A stretch of DNA of 64,000 nucleotides from Longibacter salinarum (GTDB taxonomy: Bacteria; Bacteroidota; Rhodothermia; Rhodothermales; Salinibacteraceae), in contig NZ_PDEQ01000005.1 of assembly GCF_002554795.1 (NCBI RefSeq), positions 62,001-126,000 on the forward strand, in the 5' to 3' direction. The translations under genes were made by a program, and so were the position numbers. The first letter of the stretch is position 1. The number at the start of each line of letters is the position of its first letter. Shown piece after piece: positions 18,401 through 26,962 of this stretch. Below the pieces are notes generated by a model, which saw only the letters and a list, made by a program, of their open reading frames with translations, did not search any database and was not told the DNA's origin.

Positions 18401-19018
18401 ATGCTCGACTCCCCAATTACGCTGGGCCTGCTGATCATCAACGTGGCGATCAGCCTCTACGCCCTCGTCTCTGATCCCTCGCTCATCCGGGATCTCTCGT
18501 TCCGCCCTCGCCGCATCGAAGATCACGGTGAGTACTACCGATTCTTCACTGCCGGCTTCGTGCACGGCGGGATGGCGCACCTCGCGTTCAACATGATCAC
18601 GCTCTATTTCTTCGGGCCGTTGCTCGAAGGCGTACTTGGCGCGGGTGCGTTTCTGATTCTCTACTTCGGCTCCGACCTGTGTGCCAACGCGCTCACGTTT
18701 GCCATGCACCGTAACGATCCCAACTACGGGTCGATCGGCGCATCGGGCGCTATTTCCGGTGTTCTGTTTGCCTTCTGCCTTTTCGCTCCGTTTGCGAAGC
18801 TGTACGTCTTCTTCGCGATCCCGATGCCGGCCATTCTCTTCGCTATCCTCTATGTCGTCGTTTCCGTCTACGCGATCGGACAACGCGAACAGGGGGCGGT
18901 CGGCGGCATTGCGCACGAAGCTCACCTCGGTGGGGCGATCGGTGGCGTCCTAATCACGATTGCTCTCGTCCCGACAGCGGTCAACGAATTCATTCGCGCC
19001 ATCCAGCAGGCTCTATGA
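18401..19018 (+). CDS. Rhomboid family intramembrane serine protease
   Basis: 205 residues with six hydrophobic helices. GFVHGGMAHLAFNMITLYFFG is the conserved helix-2 segment with HxxxN. GSIGASGAISGVLFAF holds the catalytic Ser (GxSG), and AHEAHLGGAIGG holds the catalytic His. It cleaves membrane proteins inside the bilayer; the substrate is unknown. It begins 44 bp after purQ on the same strand and may be co-transcribed with it. Directly downstream lies the non-coding region with RNA candidates. Confidence 0.93.
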   Translation: MLDSPITLGLLIINVAISLYALVSDPSLIRDLSFRPRRIEDHGEYYRFFTAGFVHGGMAHLAFNMITLYFFGPLLEGVLGAGAFLILYFGSDLCANALTFAMHRNDPNYGSIGASGAISGVLFAFCLFAPFAKLYVFFAIPMPAILFAILYVVVSVYAIGQREQGAVGGIAHEAHLGGAIGGVLITIALVPTAVNEFIRAIQQAL

Positions 19019-19039
19019 TGGTACGATGAATGTCCGTTA

Positions 19040-19257
19040 TGTAGAACCGGGGTACCCGGCTGAAATTGTGCTAATTACGGTCTCGTAATGTGATCTTCGC
19101 CGTTCCTTTGCAGGAATCCCGTTATTGGGGTTGCACCGAAACCTCGTGTAGGGTATCGTACAGTGGCTTCATGCACCTTATCTCTCGCCTCGCGAGAACT
19201 CAGTCGCATCACACGTGGATATAGCAGAGAGCTCGGCTTGTGGAGGCCGAGCTTTTT
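19040..19257 (+). ncRNA. Candidate structured RNA or 3' UTR after the rhomboid gene
   Basis: A chain of perfect small hairpins lies here: CCGGG/CCCGG (19047-19059), ATTACG/CGTAAT (19074-19089), TTCCT/AGGAA (19103-19116) and TCTCGC/GCGAGA (19183-19197). An intrinsic terminator at 19230-19257 ends it. No protein frame is credible. It may be an independent small RNA or the 3' end of the rhomboid transcript; only a weak -10-like TATGAT (19014) is visible upstream. Confidence 0.4.
19230..19257 (+). terminator. Intrinsic terminator
   Basis: AGCTCGGC (19230-19237) pairs exactly with GCCGAGCT (19246-19253), followed by Ts. Confidence 0.88.
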
Positions 19258-19327
19258 GCTCTGAACACGGTCTGCGCGATGTCGCGCGCTCGAAAAGGGT
19301 CGTCCGTCCTGCTTGCTCGCCCCTACC

Positions 19328-19361
19328 GTTGTGAATAACTTGTTTATAATTTGTTCACAAC
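19328..19361. promoter_or_regulatory. Inverted repeat just upstream of the large RNA promoter
   Basis: GTTGTGAA (19328-19335) and TTCACAAC (19354-19361) are exact inverted repeats around an AT-rich 18-bp centre containing TATAAT. They end 5 bp before the -35 box. This placement suits an operator or an AT-rich upstream element. Confidence 0.5.
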
Positions 19362-19366
19362 TCGTC

Positions 19367-19395
19367 TTGACACGCACTTCATGAAGGCTTACAAT
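19367..19395 (+). promoter_or_regulatory. Consensus sigma-70-type promoter
   Basis: A perfect -35 TTGACA (19367-19372) is followed after exactly 17 bp by TACAAT (19390-19395). The predicted start is about 19401-19403, exactly where a UUCG hairpin begins. It is the best promoter match I noticed in the window, and no protein gene follows it. Confidence 0.8.
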
Positions 19396-19400
19396 ATGGC

Positions 19401-20280
19401 CAGTGCCTTCGGGTACTGTTCCTTGACGCGACTGAGTCTCTGGGCTGCATGAAGCCAGCCTGTGTAGCGCTCTCGGCGTGTGTGCCTTTGGGCCGCATTC
19501 CGAAAGGGCGAGAGGCAGATGCACCGGACCGTACATCCGTGTTCTTCGGAACGCGCTATGTGCGTCATCCAACGGGGCGTGTCCAAACCTATCGCATATC
19601 GCCGAGAGGCGGAGAGCGAAGGACAGAGCACGAACCGGACGATGTGTCGCTCGGCGTTGTCGGACGTGTTGAATGAGTGGAAGCTCGTCGACCGTGCGAG
19701 GACTCCGATACAACGCTCCGGGATGCATCGCTCCTGATCGACGCACCGTGTTCGCTACATGGTGCACTCCTCGATCATGCGCGCATCGCAGCGGTCTTCT
19801 TCCCTCTTCCCCACTCATACCCGTCAGGGATGACGTGAGGTTCAGACGGACAGAGGATCGACGCGCGAGACAGTGTAATCGGACTGATTGCTCGTTCGCG
19901 AGCGTCAGAGCGATGCCCTGTTTCGGTCATCGGGCGGATCATTTTCCACGGAATGGTTCGCTGCGAAGGATGCTTCCTCCACAGGACGAGCCACTCAATG
20001 AGCGAGAACGTGCGTTAGGCGTTGCCTGACGCGGCACTCCCTCGGTGAGCGGCACATGTAGGCCCGTGGTGCTCGGACCGTTGCTCTGCGACGGTAAACG
20101 GACGGCTCTTCGAGTCGGACGACGAGTACCGCTCCGGCATACCCGACGGTATGTCCTAGGAGACGGGCCTCCCACCACGACGATACTTCGGTATCTCTGG
20201 TTCGGGAGGCCAGCGTTGAGGAATTTACGAGCACTCTGCCAGCCACCGCGGCCTCTGCCAGCGGGGGCTTTCTTATTGTT
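19401..20280 (+). ncRNA. Candidate large structured non-coding RNA (~880 nt)
   Basis: A consensus promoter sits directly upstream and an intrinsic terminator closes the unit. Between them are many strong stems. Three are capped by UUCG: 19401-19418, 19538-19555 and 19890-19903, and a fourth UUCG caps the inner stem of the 20166-20211 element. Others are 19743-19765 (8 bp), 20012-20032 (9 bp, GTT loop), 20078-20094 (7 bp), 20136-20155 (8 bp) and 20166-20211 (8 bp outer stem). A long-range ATGAGTGG/CCACTCAT pair joins 19673-19680 and 19811-19818. Open frames here are Arg/Ser-rich and resemble no protein. I do not recognise RNase P, tmRNA, SRP, 6S, group I/II intron or rRNA signatures. The exact ends are inferred. 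Confidence 0.65.
20242..20280 (+). terminator. Intrinsic terminator of the large RNA candidate
   Basis: GCCACCGC (20242-20249) pairs with GCGGGGGC (20261-20268) with one mismatch, followed by TTTCTTATTGTT. The T-rich tail exists only on the plus strand, so it does not serve the converging HAD gene. Confidence 0.75.
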
Positions 20281-20296
20281 GCGACAGACGTGCGTG

Positions 20297-21013
20297 TTAG
20301 AGCCGCGACAGCAGATCCGACCAGTCCTGGAAGGCAAACGTCCGTCCGTTCATCTCCTGCCCGTTTACGCCACTTCGGGCGAACCAGGCGACGTGCCACC
20401 CAGCGCGGCTCCCTCCTTCCACATCCGAGCGCCAGGAGTCGCCGACGTAGAGGATGCGCTCCGGTGTCACTTCGGCCCGCTCGGCCGCCACCTCGAACAC
20501 GTGCGGGTGTGGCTTCATGTGGCCGGTCTCCTCGCTCACGAGCACAACGTCGGCCCGATCGCGGATCTCTGGAAACTTCTTCAGCTTCTGTGCCTGGACT
20601 TCGGCAAATCCATTCGTGAGTACACCCACGCGGTAGCGCTCGGCGATCTCCGCGTATGTATCACGGGCGCCATCGACGTACTTCCAGTGCTCCGCGTACC
20701 GCTGCAAGTACACTGAACCGATACGCGCCGCATCTGCGTGGGGCGCATCGATCGCATTCAGAAGCCGTGGAAAACGGTCGTGTTTCACGATCTCCTTCTC
20801 AATCTCCCCGCTCGAATACTTTTCCCAGAGCGGCCGGTTGATTTCGTGGTACGTCTGCTGCAGTTCGTCAACCGACAGGTGCCCGAACACGGCGAGGTAG
20901 CGGGACCGGACGTCGGCCAGCGCATGACGCTCGGCGTGACTGTGATCGAGAAGCGTGTCGTCGACATCGAAGAAGACGAAGTCGATGTCGTTGGATAGGG
21001 TCGAGGTACTCAC
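20297..21013 (-). CDS. HAD family hydrolase (YjjG-like nucleotidase type)
   Basis: 238 residues from a GTG at 21011-21013. An ATG at 21121 is in frame but would overlap the upstream gene by 65 bp and add a Ser-rich tail. HAD motif I is FFDVDDTLLDHS with Asp16/Asp18, motif II is VGVLTNGF, motif III Lys is in GHMKPHPHVFE, and motif IV is YVGDSWRSDVEGG. The cap is helical (subfamily IA). Relatives act on nucleoside monophosphates and phosphosugars. It follows the GNAT-like acyltransferase by 43 bp. Confidence 0.88.
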   Translation of the reverse strand: MSTSTLSNDIDFVFFDVDDTLLDHSHAERHALADVRSRYLAVFGHLSVDELQQTYHEINRPLWEKYSSGEIEKEIVKHDRFPRLLNAIDAPHADAARIGSVYLQRYAEHWKYVDGARDTYAEIAERYRVGVLTNGFAEVQAQKLKKFPEIRDRADVVLVSEETGHMKPHPHVFEVAAERAEVTPERILYVGDSWRSDVEGGSRAGWHVAWFARSGVNGQEMNGRTFAFQDWSDLLSRL

Positions 21014-21056
21014 GGGACGGAAATCAATCGATCTAGGTGAACGGGAACTGCGCGAA

Positions 21057-22208
21057 TCACGCGATGGATCGCTCGAACATGGCGTATTCTTTATCGACAA
21101 CGGCGCCGAGCGATTCGACATGGTTCTTGAGCCGGTCGTTGGAATCGAGCACCCAGCTCATTTCGCAGGCGTCGAAGCCGTTCGGCGGGCCGTTCTCGAT
21201 CGTGGCCAGGACCAGGAGCGCGTCCAGTCCTTTCCCCTGAAACTCTTGACGGACCCCCATCAGCGGCATTCGGCATTCGTAGATACCGTAATGCGCGTTG
21301 AGTAAAAGCTTGGGCAGACCGAGGGGGAAGAGCTTCCCATCGGGAATATGCTTCAGCGCCTGATTGATGTTCGGCAGCGTAATCGAGAAGGCCACCGGCT
21401 CGCCCTCGTGCTCCACGAAAAAGACCATCTCGGGCTCCACGATCTGCTTGAGTTGGTCGGCGAGCTGGTCGAACTCGGCATCCGTCATGGGCACGTGGCC
21501 CCAGTTGTCGGACCACGCTTCATTGTAAATGTCGACCACGCGACGAGCCTCGCGTTCGAACTCGTCCATGTTGAGCGTCCGTAGCGTCAGGCCTGGCGTG
21601 CGACGCTTGACTAGTTGTGCTCCGCGTTTCAGTCGATCAAACTCGACGTATTTCTTGTGGACGTAGTAAGCCCACATGGTCATGGCCCGCTCGAAGCCGT
21701 ACTTGAGGAGGAAGTCCTCATGATAGGGCGGATTGTATGGCATTAAAATGGACGGCTCGCGGTCGAAGCCGTCAACCAGAAGCCCGGCGGTATCATTGAG
21801 CGACGGGTTCGCCGGTCCGCGCATCCCCGTCATCCCTTGATCCTGCAACCACGCGGCCGCCGCTTCGAATAGCGCCTCTGCCACCGAGTACTCGTCGATG
21901 CACTCGAAAAAGCCGAAGAAGCCGTTATCGTCGTCATATTTCTGCAGGTGCATGCCGTTGATAATCGCGGCAATGCGACCGACGACGCGGCCATTACGAC
22001 GCGCGAGAAACAGCTGGGCGCGACCGTGTTCGAAAAAGGCATTTTTCGATGGGTCCAGCGAATGCTTTACCTCTCGCCGAAGCGGAGGCACCCAGTGAGG
22101 ATAGTCGTCTGGATAAAACGTGTAGGGGAAGTCGATGAACGCCTTTCGGTCTGAGCGACCGGTCACGGGGTCGACCTGCAGGGACGCGGGCGTTTCCGTA
22201 GACACCAT
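21057..22208 (-). CDS. GNAT-fold acyltransferase-like protein (YghO-like; possible bacterial ceramide synthase)
   Basis: 383 residues. The N-terminal part holds FIDFPYTFYPDDYPHWVPPLRREV and GRVVGRIAAIIN, features of the YghO-like family. The central GPANPSLNDTAGLLVDGFDREP and PYNPPYHEDFLLKYGF blocks are strongly family-like, and a second GNAT lobe contains EFQGKGLDALL. The gene upstream on the same strand encodes a serine palmitoyltransferase-like enzyme. In Caulobacter the ceramide synthase is a GNAT-fold protein encoded near spt. By analogy this protein may N-acylate a sphingoid base. That role is inferred. A terminator separates it from the spt-like gene. Confidence 0.7.
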   Translation of the reverse strand: MVSTETPASLQVDPVTGRSDRKAFIDFPYTFYPDDYPHWVPPLRREVKHSLDPSKNAFFEHGRAQLFLARRNGRVVGRIAAIINGMHLQKYDDDNGFFGFFECIDEYSVAEALFEAAAAWLQDQGMTGMRGPANPSLNDTAGLLVDGFDREPSILMPYNPPYHEDFLLKYGFERAMTMWAYYVHKKYVEFDRLKRGAQLVKRRTPGLTLRTLNMDEFEREARRVVDIYNEAWSDNWGHVPMTDAEFDQLADQLKQIVEPEMVFFVEHEGEPVAFSITLPNINQALKHIPDGKLFPLGLPKLLLNAHYGIYECRMPLMGVRQEFQGKGLDALLVLATIENGPPNGFDACEMSWVLDSNDRLKNHVESLGAVVDKEYAMFERSIA

Positions 22209-22259
22209 GGAGAAGAAGAGTCTAGATGATCTGAGACCGCCAGACGAGGGCGGGGCGAT

Positions 22260-22310
22260 AAAAAGCCGCCGCTCTCTGCAGGACGAGGCAACGTCCCGAG
22301 AGGCGGCGGC
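22260..22310 (-). terminator. Intrinsic terminator/attenuator between the spt-like gene and the GNAT gene
   Basis: Read on the minus strand, a GCCGCC/GGCGGC-type stem with GAGAG/CTCTC pairing is followed by five Ts. It lies 34 bp after the spt-like gene and 52 bp before the GNAT start. Some transcripts may read through. Confidence 0.8.
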
Positions 22311-22343
22311 AGCAGGATGAGAATCAGATTCGCCGGCGTCGAC

Positions 22344-23738
22344 CTAGGCCGCGGCGGAGTGACCATTCGCCGAGCCGTTCAGATGCCCGTTCGCCGATCC
22401 ATTCAGGTGATGTCCTTTCGGGTGATGGCCGTTCGTCTTGGCGTGGCCATTCGATCCGATGACGCCGTGCTGCTTCCCGACCTTGTGGAAGGCGTCCAGA
22501 ATCTTGTCGAGCTCGTCGTTGCTGTGCGTCGCCATGTAAGACGTACGCATCAGCGTCTGCCCCGGCGGCACGGCCGGCGGAACGACAGCATTCACGAACA
22601 CGCCGTTATCCAGGAGATCGCGCCAGAACTGGAAGCACGTGTTCATGTCGCCAATGACGACCGGAATAATCGGCGTCTCACTATCCCAGACGTCGAAGCC
22701 CAGGTTGCGGAAGCCGTCGCGCATGTAATCGGAGATCTCCCACAGGCGCTCAAGACGCTCCGGCTCCTCCTCGAGGATGTCGAGGCATTTGAGGACCGTT
22801 GCCGTGTTGGCCGGCGGCATCGAGGCGCTGAAGATGTGGGCCGACGCTTCGTGCCGGATGAACTCAATGACGTCGTGATCGCCCACGGCGAATCCTCCCA
22901 GCGATGAGAAGCTCTTGGAGAACGTGCCGGTGATAATGTCGACATCGTCTTTCAGGCCGAACGTCGAGGCCGAACCGCGGCCACCCGGACCGATGACGCC
23001 GATGGCGTGCGCATCATCAAGCATCAACGCGGCATCGTAGCGATTCGCGAGCTCAACCAGTTCCGGGACGCGAGCGATTTTTCCGCTCATCGAGAACACA
23101 CCGTCCGTCGCAATCAGCTTGCCGGCGTCCGGGCGATCCTCGGAGGCACGCTTCAGAAGCTTCTCCAGTTGATCGAGGTCGTTGTGGCGGTAGCGCTGCG
23201 TGTCCGCCATGCTGACCCGCGTGCCCTGAACGATGCAGGCGTGGTTATCCTTATCGGAGAAAATGATGTCGTTCCGACCGGCGAGAGCCTGAATGACGCC
23301 CTCGTTCGTCATGTATCCAGTCGAGAAGAGCACCGCCTCGTCCTTGCCCATGAAGTCCGCGAGGCGCTCCTCCAGACGCAAGTGGAGGTCGAGCGTGCCG
23401 TTCAAGAATCGGCTGCCCGTACAACCCGTCCCATATTTCGCCACTGCATCACGCGCCGCCTCCTTGACGCGCGGATCCGCTGTAAGGCCGAGATAATTGT
23501 TCGACCCGGCCATGATAATCTCGCGACCATTCATGATCGCAGACGTGCCCTCATTGCGCTCGATCGGGCGAAAGTACGGATATAGATCCGCATCTTTGGT
23601 CTTCGCGTAGTCGCCAGACTTATCGAAGAACTTGTGGCATTTGTTAAAGAGCGACGGGGCCGACTTGGTCGCGGTCTCGGTGTCGTCTCCAGGGGACATC
23701 GCGGTCTCCTGCGACCGTCGGGGGTCAGACTGGGTCAT
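22344..23738 (-). CDS. spt: Alpha-oxoamine synthase, serine palmitoyltransferase-like
   Basis: 464 residues from ATG 23738 (ATG 23699 also possible). PLP-enzyme hallmarks of the family are GSNNYLGLT, KYGTGCTGSRFLNGTLDLH, His166 in DKDNHACI, DDAHAIG and the Schiff-base Lys275 in TGTFSKSFSSLGG. The enzyme joins an amino acid to an acyl-CoA; the sequence looks most like Bacteroidota serine palmitoyltransferases that begin sphingolipid synthesis, although KBL and BioF are relatives. The C-terminus carries about 35 extra residues made of NGH, NGSANGH and HHPKGHH units. The GNAT gene downstream supports a lipid role. Confidence 0.85.
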   Translation of the reverse strand: MTQSDPRRSQETAMSPGDDTETATKSAPSLFNKCHKFFDKSGDYAKTKDADLYPYFRPIERNEGTSAIMNGREIIMAGSNNYLGLTADPRVKEAARDAVAKYGTGCTGSRFLNGTLDLHLRLEERLADFMGKDEAVLFSTGYMTNEGVIQALAGRNDIIFSDKDNHACIVQGTRVSMADTQRYRHNDLDQLEKLLKRASEDRPDAGKLIATDGVFSMSGKIARVPELVELANRYDAALMLDDAHAIGVIGPGGRGSASTFGLKDDVDIITGTFSKSFSSLGGFAVGDHDVIEFIRHEASAHIFSASMPPANTATVLKCLDILEEEPERLERLWEISDYMRDGFRNLGFDVWDSETPIIPVVIGDMNTCFQFWRDLLDNGVFVNAVVPPAVPPGQTLMRTSYMATHSNDELDKILDAFHKVGKQHGVIGSNGHAKTNGHHPKGHHLNGSANGHLNGSANGHSAAA

Positions 23739-24134
23739 AGAAACGGTATGCGTATATGCAAGGCATCGTGTGGGAAGCAGGAGCACTACGGACGGGAGCG
23801 GGCTCCCTTTGTACATCCGATAGACTCATCCTATGTTACAAGCCGCACCCAACCGCACGAAGGTAACACGGCCTCAAAAATTTTTATTTCCGGGCGAGCC
23901 GGATCCGCATTCATTCACCGACAACCGCCGTCCACGCGACGGTGCGAGTGCACTCTGAATCAGGAGTGTATGCCCAATCCCGGGAGTGAGTGTTAGTTTC
24001 CCCTACCTAACACAATCATTACACCCAAGCCGGCTTTCATGCGTGTTTTTGGTAGCCTTTCACATCCAAGACAGACCTTCATATTTTCTTCTCCTCCCTT
24101 GCTGTACATCGGTATCCGCCAGCTGAAGGAAGAA
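23739..24134. other. Intergenic region upstream of the spt-like gene
   Basis: 396 bp with no gene. It contains the palindrome GGGAGC-GG-GCTCCC at 23794-23807, close to the spt-like start. Another inverted repeat, GTGTTAG (23990-23996) with CTAACAC (24007-24013), lies further upstream. Either may be a control site. Confidence 0.5.
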
Positions 24135-24839
24135 TTAGAACCGGAGGCGGACCGCAGCAGAATTTCCGAGTGGGGACGGCATGACCTTCAACGATAGTTC
24201 ATCACCAACATCGAAGGTCAGAAGGTGCGCGCTGACGTACGCATCCACGACGCTGAGAACGTAGAAGAGGCCGGTTCCGACCACCGATAGATCACGCCAT
24301 CGTCGATGTCGGTCCCTCTGCGAACGTAACCGTTGCGCAGGGATCTCCGCGTTGAGGGCGGATACGCGCTGCTGAACCAGACGGTATTGCGACCGAAACT
24401 GGATATAGGGATTGGAATCCAGCTGTCCCGACGCCACGCGGTCCTCGCTAATCTTAAAGAGATGGGCGCGCTGATATAATTTGTACTGATCGTGATTGTA
24501 CAGAATTGAGTATGTCAGCCCTGCGAGGCCTGCATACACGATCGGAATTTTATAATGCTGCTTGTTGTAGAATTGCCCCCACCCCGGCAGGGCAAATGCG
24601 CGCCAGAGTGCCTTGCTCGGCGTATGGTCGGGTGGAAGCCCACGCTCCACGAGAATTCTCGTGCGTACGCTATCGGGCTGCGCCGAAACGGGCGGCGCGA
24701 ACAGGCTGCACCCGAGAATAGCGAGGAGCAGCAAAAAGGCTCCGCGGGTCCGAGTGTAAGAAACAGCCAAGTCGATACGGGATGCTGTGAAAGTCAGTCC
24801 TGTCGCCACATCAGGCCCCGACGAACGATGGATGCACAT
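24135..24839 (-). CDS. DUF5683 domain-containing protein
   Basis: 234 residues as drawn; a TTG at 24770 would place the signal peptide (LLLLAILGCSLFAPPVSAQ) at the N-terminus and may be the true start. After the signal the family core PSKALWRAFALPGWGQFYNKQHYKIPIVYAGLAGL is present, with two hydrophobic helices and a C-terminal beta-rich part. It follows parB by 94 bp on the same strand. The parA-parB-DUF5683 order is common in Bacteroidota, usually followed by dapB and lepB, which are absent here. Function unknown. Confidence 0.85.
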   Translation of the reverse strand: MCIHRSSGPDVATGLTFTASRIDLAVSYTRTRGAFLLLLAILGCSLFAPPVSAQPDSVRTRILVERGLPPDHTPSKALWRAFALPGWGQFYNKQHYKIPIVYAGLAGLTYSILYNHDQYKLYQRAHLFKISEDRVASGQLDSNPYIQFRSQYRLVQQRVSALNAEIPAQRLRSQRDRHRRWRDLSVVGTGLFYVLSVVDAYVSAHLLTFDVGDELSLKVMPSPLGNSAAVRLRF

Positions 24840-24933
24840 GAATCATCCGCGCTCAGAATCATCCGCGCTCATGCGAACGCCAGGCCGTACGCGCGACCAG
24901 ATCGCACATACGATTAGACGAAGAAAGTAGAAA

Positions 24934-25899
24934 TCACCCTTCGAGCATGTCGATCAGTCGCTCAAGATCCTCGGCGGAATAGTAAGAAATCTCGATCTTC
25001 CCCTCGCCGTCGGATTTATGCCGGATATTGACCTGCGTGGAAAAGCGCGAGCGAAGCTGGTTCCGATACTCTTCAAGTTGCAGATCATCCCGGCTCGGCC
25101 CGGTCTCCTCCTCTGCCTGATCTTCGCCTTCCTGCTCAGCTGCTTCGGCTTCCTCCTGGGCCTGCTGGTATGCCCGAACGCGTCGTTCGACATCTCGTAC
25201 CGACAGGTCTTCTTCGATCGTCTGCTTCAGCAGATCGATCTGAGCGTCGTGGTCGTCGATTGTGATCAGCGCACGGGCATGACCCATCGCGACCTCCTTA
25301 TCGCGCAGCGCCGCCTGAATTCGCGGGGGGAGGCGCAGCAGCCGGAGGAAGTTCGCTACGGTCGCGCGGCTCTTGCTGACCTTCTCCGAAACCTGTTCCT
25401 GCGTCAGTCCGCATTCCTCCATCAGGCGCTGATACCCCAGCGCCACCTCGATCGGGTTCAGTTCCTCTCGCTGGACGTTCTCCACGAGCGCCATCTCGAG
25501 CATCTGCTCGGTATTGGCTTTTCGGACGAACGCCGGCACACGAGGCAGACCCGCCCGACGCGCCGCACGAAGACGGCGCTCCCCGGAGATGATCTCGAAC
25601 TGGCCCTCGCCTAGTGCGCGAACCGTAATCGGCTGAATGATGCCGAGCTGCTCGATCGAAGCGGCAAGCTCTTCGAGGGCATCCTCACTAAACTCTTGTC
25701 GGGGCTGATACGGGTTCGGACGAATATTTTCGACCTCCACCTCCGCAACACGCCCGACAAGGCGGTTGCCGTCTTCAAAACGATAAAGCTGGCTGCGAGA
25801 AACGTCATCGCCCGACGATTTCTCGCGCTCCTCGTCCCGCTCCTCCTCCGAGGGAAGCAGTGCGCTGAGTCCTTTTCCAAGTGCAGATTTCTTAGACAT
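24934..25899 (-). CDS. parB: Chromosome-partitioning protein ParB
   Basis: 321 residues. The N-terminal [10 protein letters not shown] contacts ParA. The CTPase/ParB-N domain contains [23 protein letters not shown] and [20 protein letters not shown]. The helix-turn-helix region is [27 protein letters not shown], and the C-terminal dimer domain ends in [10 protein letters not shown]. An acidic Glu/Ala-rich linker (about 235-270) separates them. It is 115 bp downstream of parA. No parS-like TGTTNCACGTGNAACA site was noticed in the window. Confidence 0.96.
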   Translation of the reverse strand: MSKKSALGKGLSALLPSEEERDEEREKSSGDDVSRSQLYRFEDGNRLVGRVAEVEVENIRPNPYQPRQEFSEDALEELAASIEQLGIIQPITVRALGEGQFEIISGERRLRAARRAGLPRVPAFVRKANTEQMLEMALVENVQREELNPIEVALGYQRLMEECGLTQEQVSEKVSKSRATVANFLRLLRLPPRIQAALRDKEVAMGHARALITIDDHDAQIDLLKQTIEEDLSVRDVERRVRAYQQAQEEAEAAEQEGEDQAEEETGPSRDDLQLEEYRNQLRSRFSTQVNIRHKSDGEGKIEISYYSAEDLERLIDMLEG

Positions 25900-26014
25900 G
25901 CCAGATCGTCCGTCGGGACTACTGATGATGAGAAGCCCGGATGTGCAGCTGTGCGTCTCCGAGCGCGTAGAGTTGAAGGGCGGCTAAGCGGGGAATCGTG
26001 CGGTCCCCTGGAGA

Positions 26015-26962
26015 CTAGAGGGAAAAGTCGTTGGCCGGGGTTTTCTCCTCCGGCGCCTCTGAGAGCGCTCCAGGCACGCTTTCCTCCGGGTTGTCTGCAC
26101 GATTCGATGCAGTGCCCGTGGTAGACGGATTGCCGGTCGCCGGCAGCGGCGCGCTGTCATCGTCAGATTCACTTCCGTTGCTGTGATGCTGCAGGAAGCG
26201 CTGGTTGTCCGCCAGAATCTCGCGAGCAAGCGACATGTAGTTGCGAGAGCCTTTGCTCGTCGCGTCGTACAGAATTACGGGCTTGCCGAAGCTCGGCGCT
26301 TCCGAAAGCCTCACGTTGCGCTGTACGATCGTCTCGAACACCTTGTCGCCAAAGTACCGGCGCACTTCCTGGGCCACCTGATTGGACAGGCGCAGGCGCG
26401 TGTCGAACATCGTCAGCAGCACGCCCTCGATCTCGAGATCCGGGTTGAGGTGCTGGCGCACGATCTTGATCGTGTTGAGCAGCTGACCGAGACCTTCAAG
26501 TGCGAAGTACTCTGCCTGAACCGGAATGAGAACCGAGTTGGCGGCCGTCAAGGAGTTCAGCGTGAGCAGGCCGAGCGATGGCGGGCAGTCAATAACGACA
26601 AAATCGTACTTCCGCCGCACCCGCTTGAGCGCATTGGAGAGAATTTTCTCTCGCTCCATGACGTCGATCATCTCGATTTCTGCACCGACCAGGTTGATGT
26701 GGCTCGGTACGACATCGAGGAACGGAATCTCCGTGGACAGAACAGTTTCCTGCGCGGACACCTCCCCGATGAGCGCCTCGTAAATCGAGGCCTCGACATC
26801 TTTCGGCTCCAGACCGATCCCGGACGTACAGTTCGCCTGGGGGTCGATGTCAATCAGCAGCGTCGAGTGCTCTGTTGCTGCAAGAGACGCCGCGAGATTG
26901 ATGGCCGTGGTGGTTTTGCCGACGCCGCCTTTCTGGTTGGCGATCGCAATGACTTTTCCCAT
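26015..26962 (-). CDS. parA: Chromosome-partitioning ATPase ParA/Soj
   Basis: 315 residues. The deviant Walker A is [18 protein letters not shown] near the N-terminus, Walker A' is [13 protein letters not shown], and Walker B is [14 protein letters not shown]. It is of chromosomal type, without an N-terminal DNA-binding domain. The C-terminal ~55 residues are Ser/Asp/Pro-rich and not part of the fold. It works with ParB to move origins apart. Confidence 0.96.
   Translation of the reverse strand: MGKVIAIANQKGGVGKTTTAINLAASLAATEHSTLLIDIDPQANCTSGIGLEPKDVEASIYEALIGEVSAQETVLSTEIPFLDVVPSHINLVGAEIEMIDVMEREKILSNALKRVRRKYDFVVIDCPPSLGLLTLNSLTAANSVLIPVQAEYFALEGLGQLLNTIKIVRQHLNPDLEIEGVLLTMFDTRLRLSNQVAQEVRRYFGDKVFETIVQRNVRLSEAPSFGKPVILYDATSKGSRNYMSLAREILADNQRFLQHHSNGSESDDDSAPLPATGNPSTTGTASNRADNPEESVPGALSEAPEEKTPANDFSL

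Noticed and set aside
19075-19818. A 247-codon open frame on the minus strand in the RNA region
   Set aside because: It is rich in Arg, His and Ser, has no family resemblance and lies over perfect hairpins and the plus-strand promoter. GC-rich DNA often leaves such frames open by chance.
19673-20029. A 118-codon plus-strand frame in the RNA region
   Set aside because: Composition is Arg/Ser/Pro-rich and unlike a folded protein, and it overlaps several of the predicted stems.
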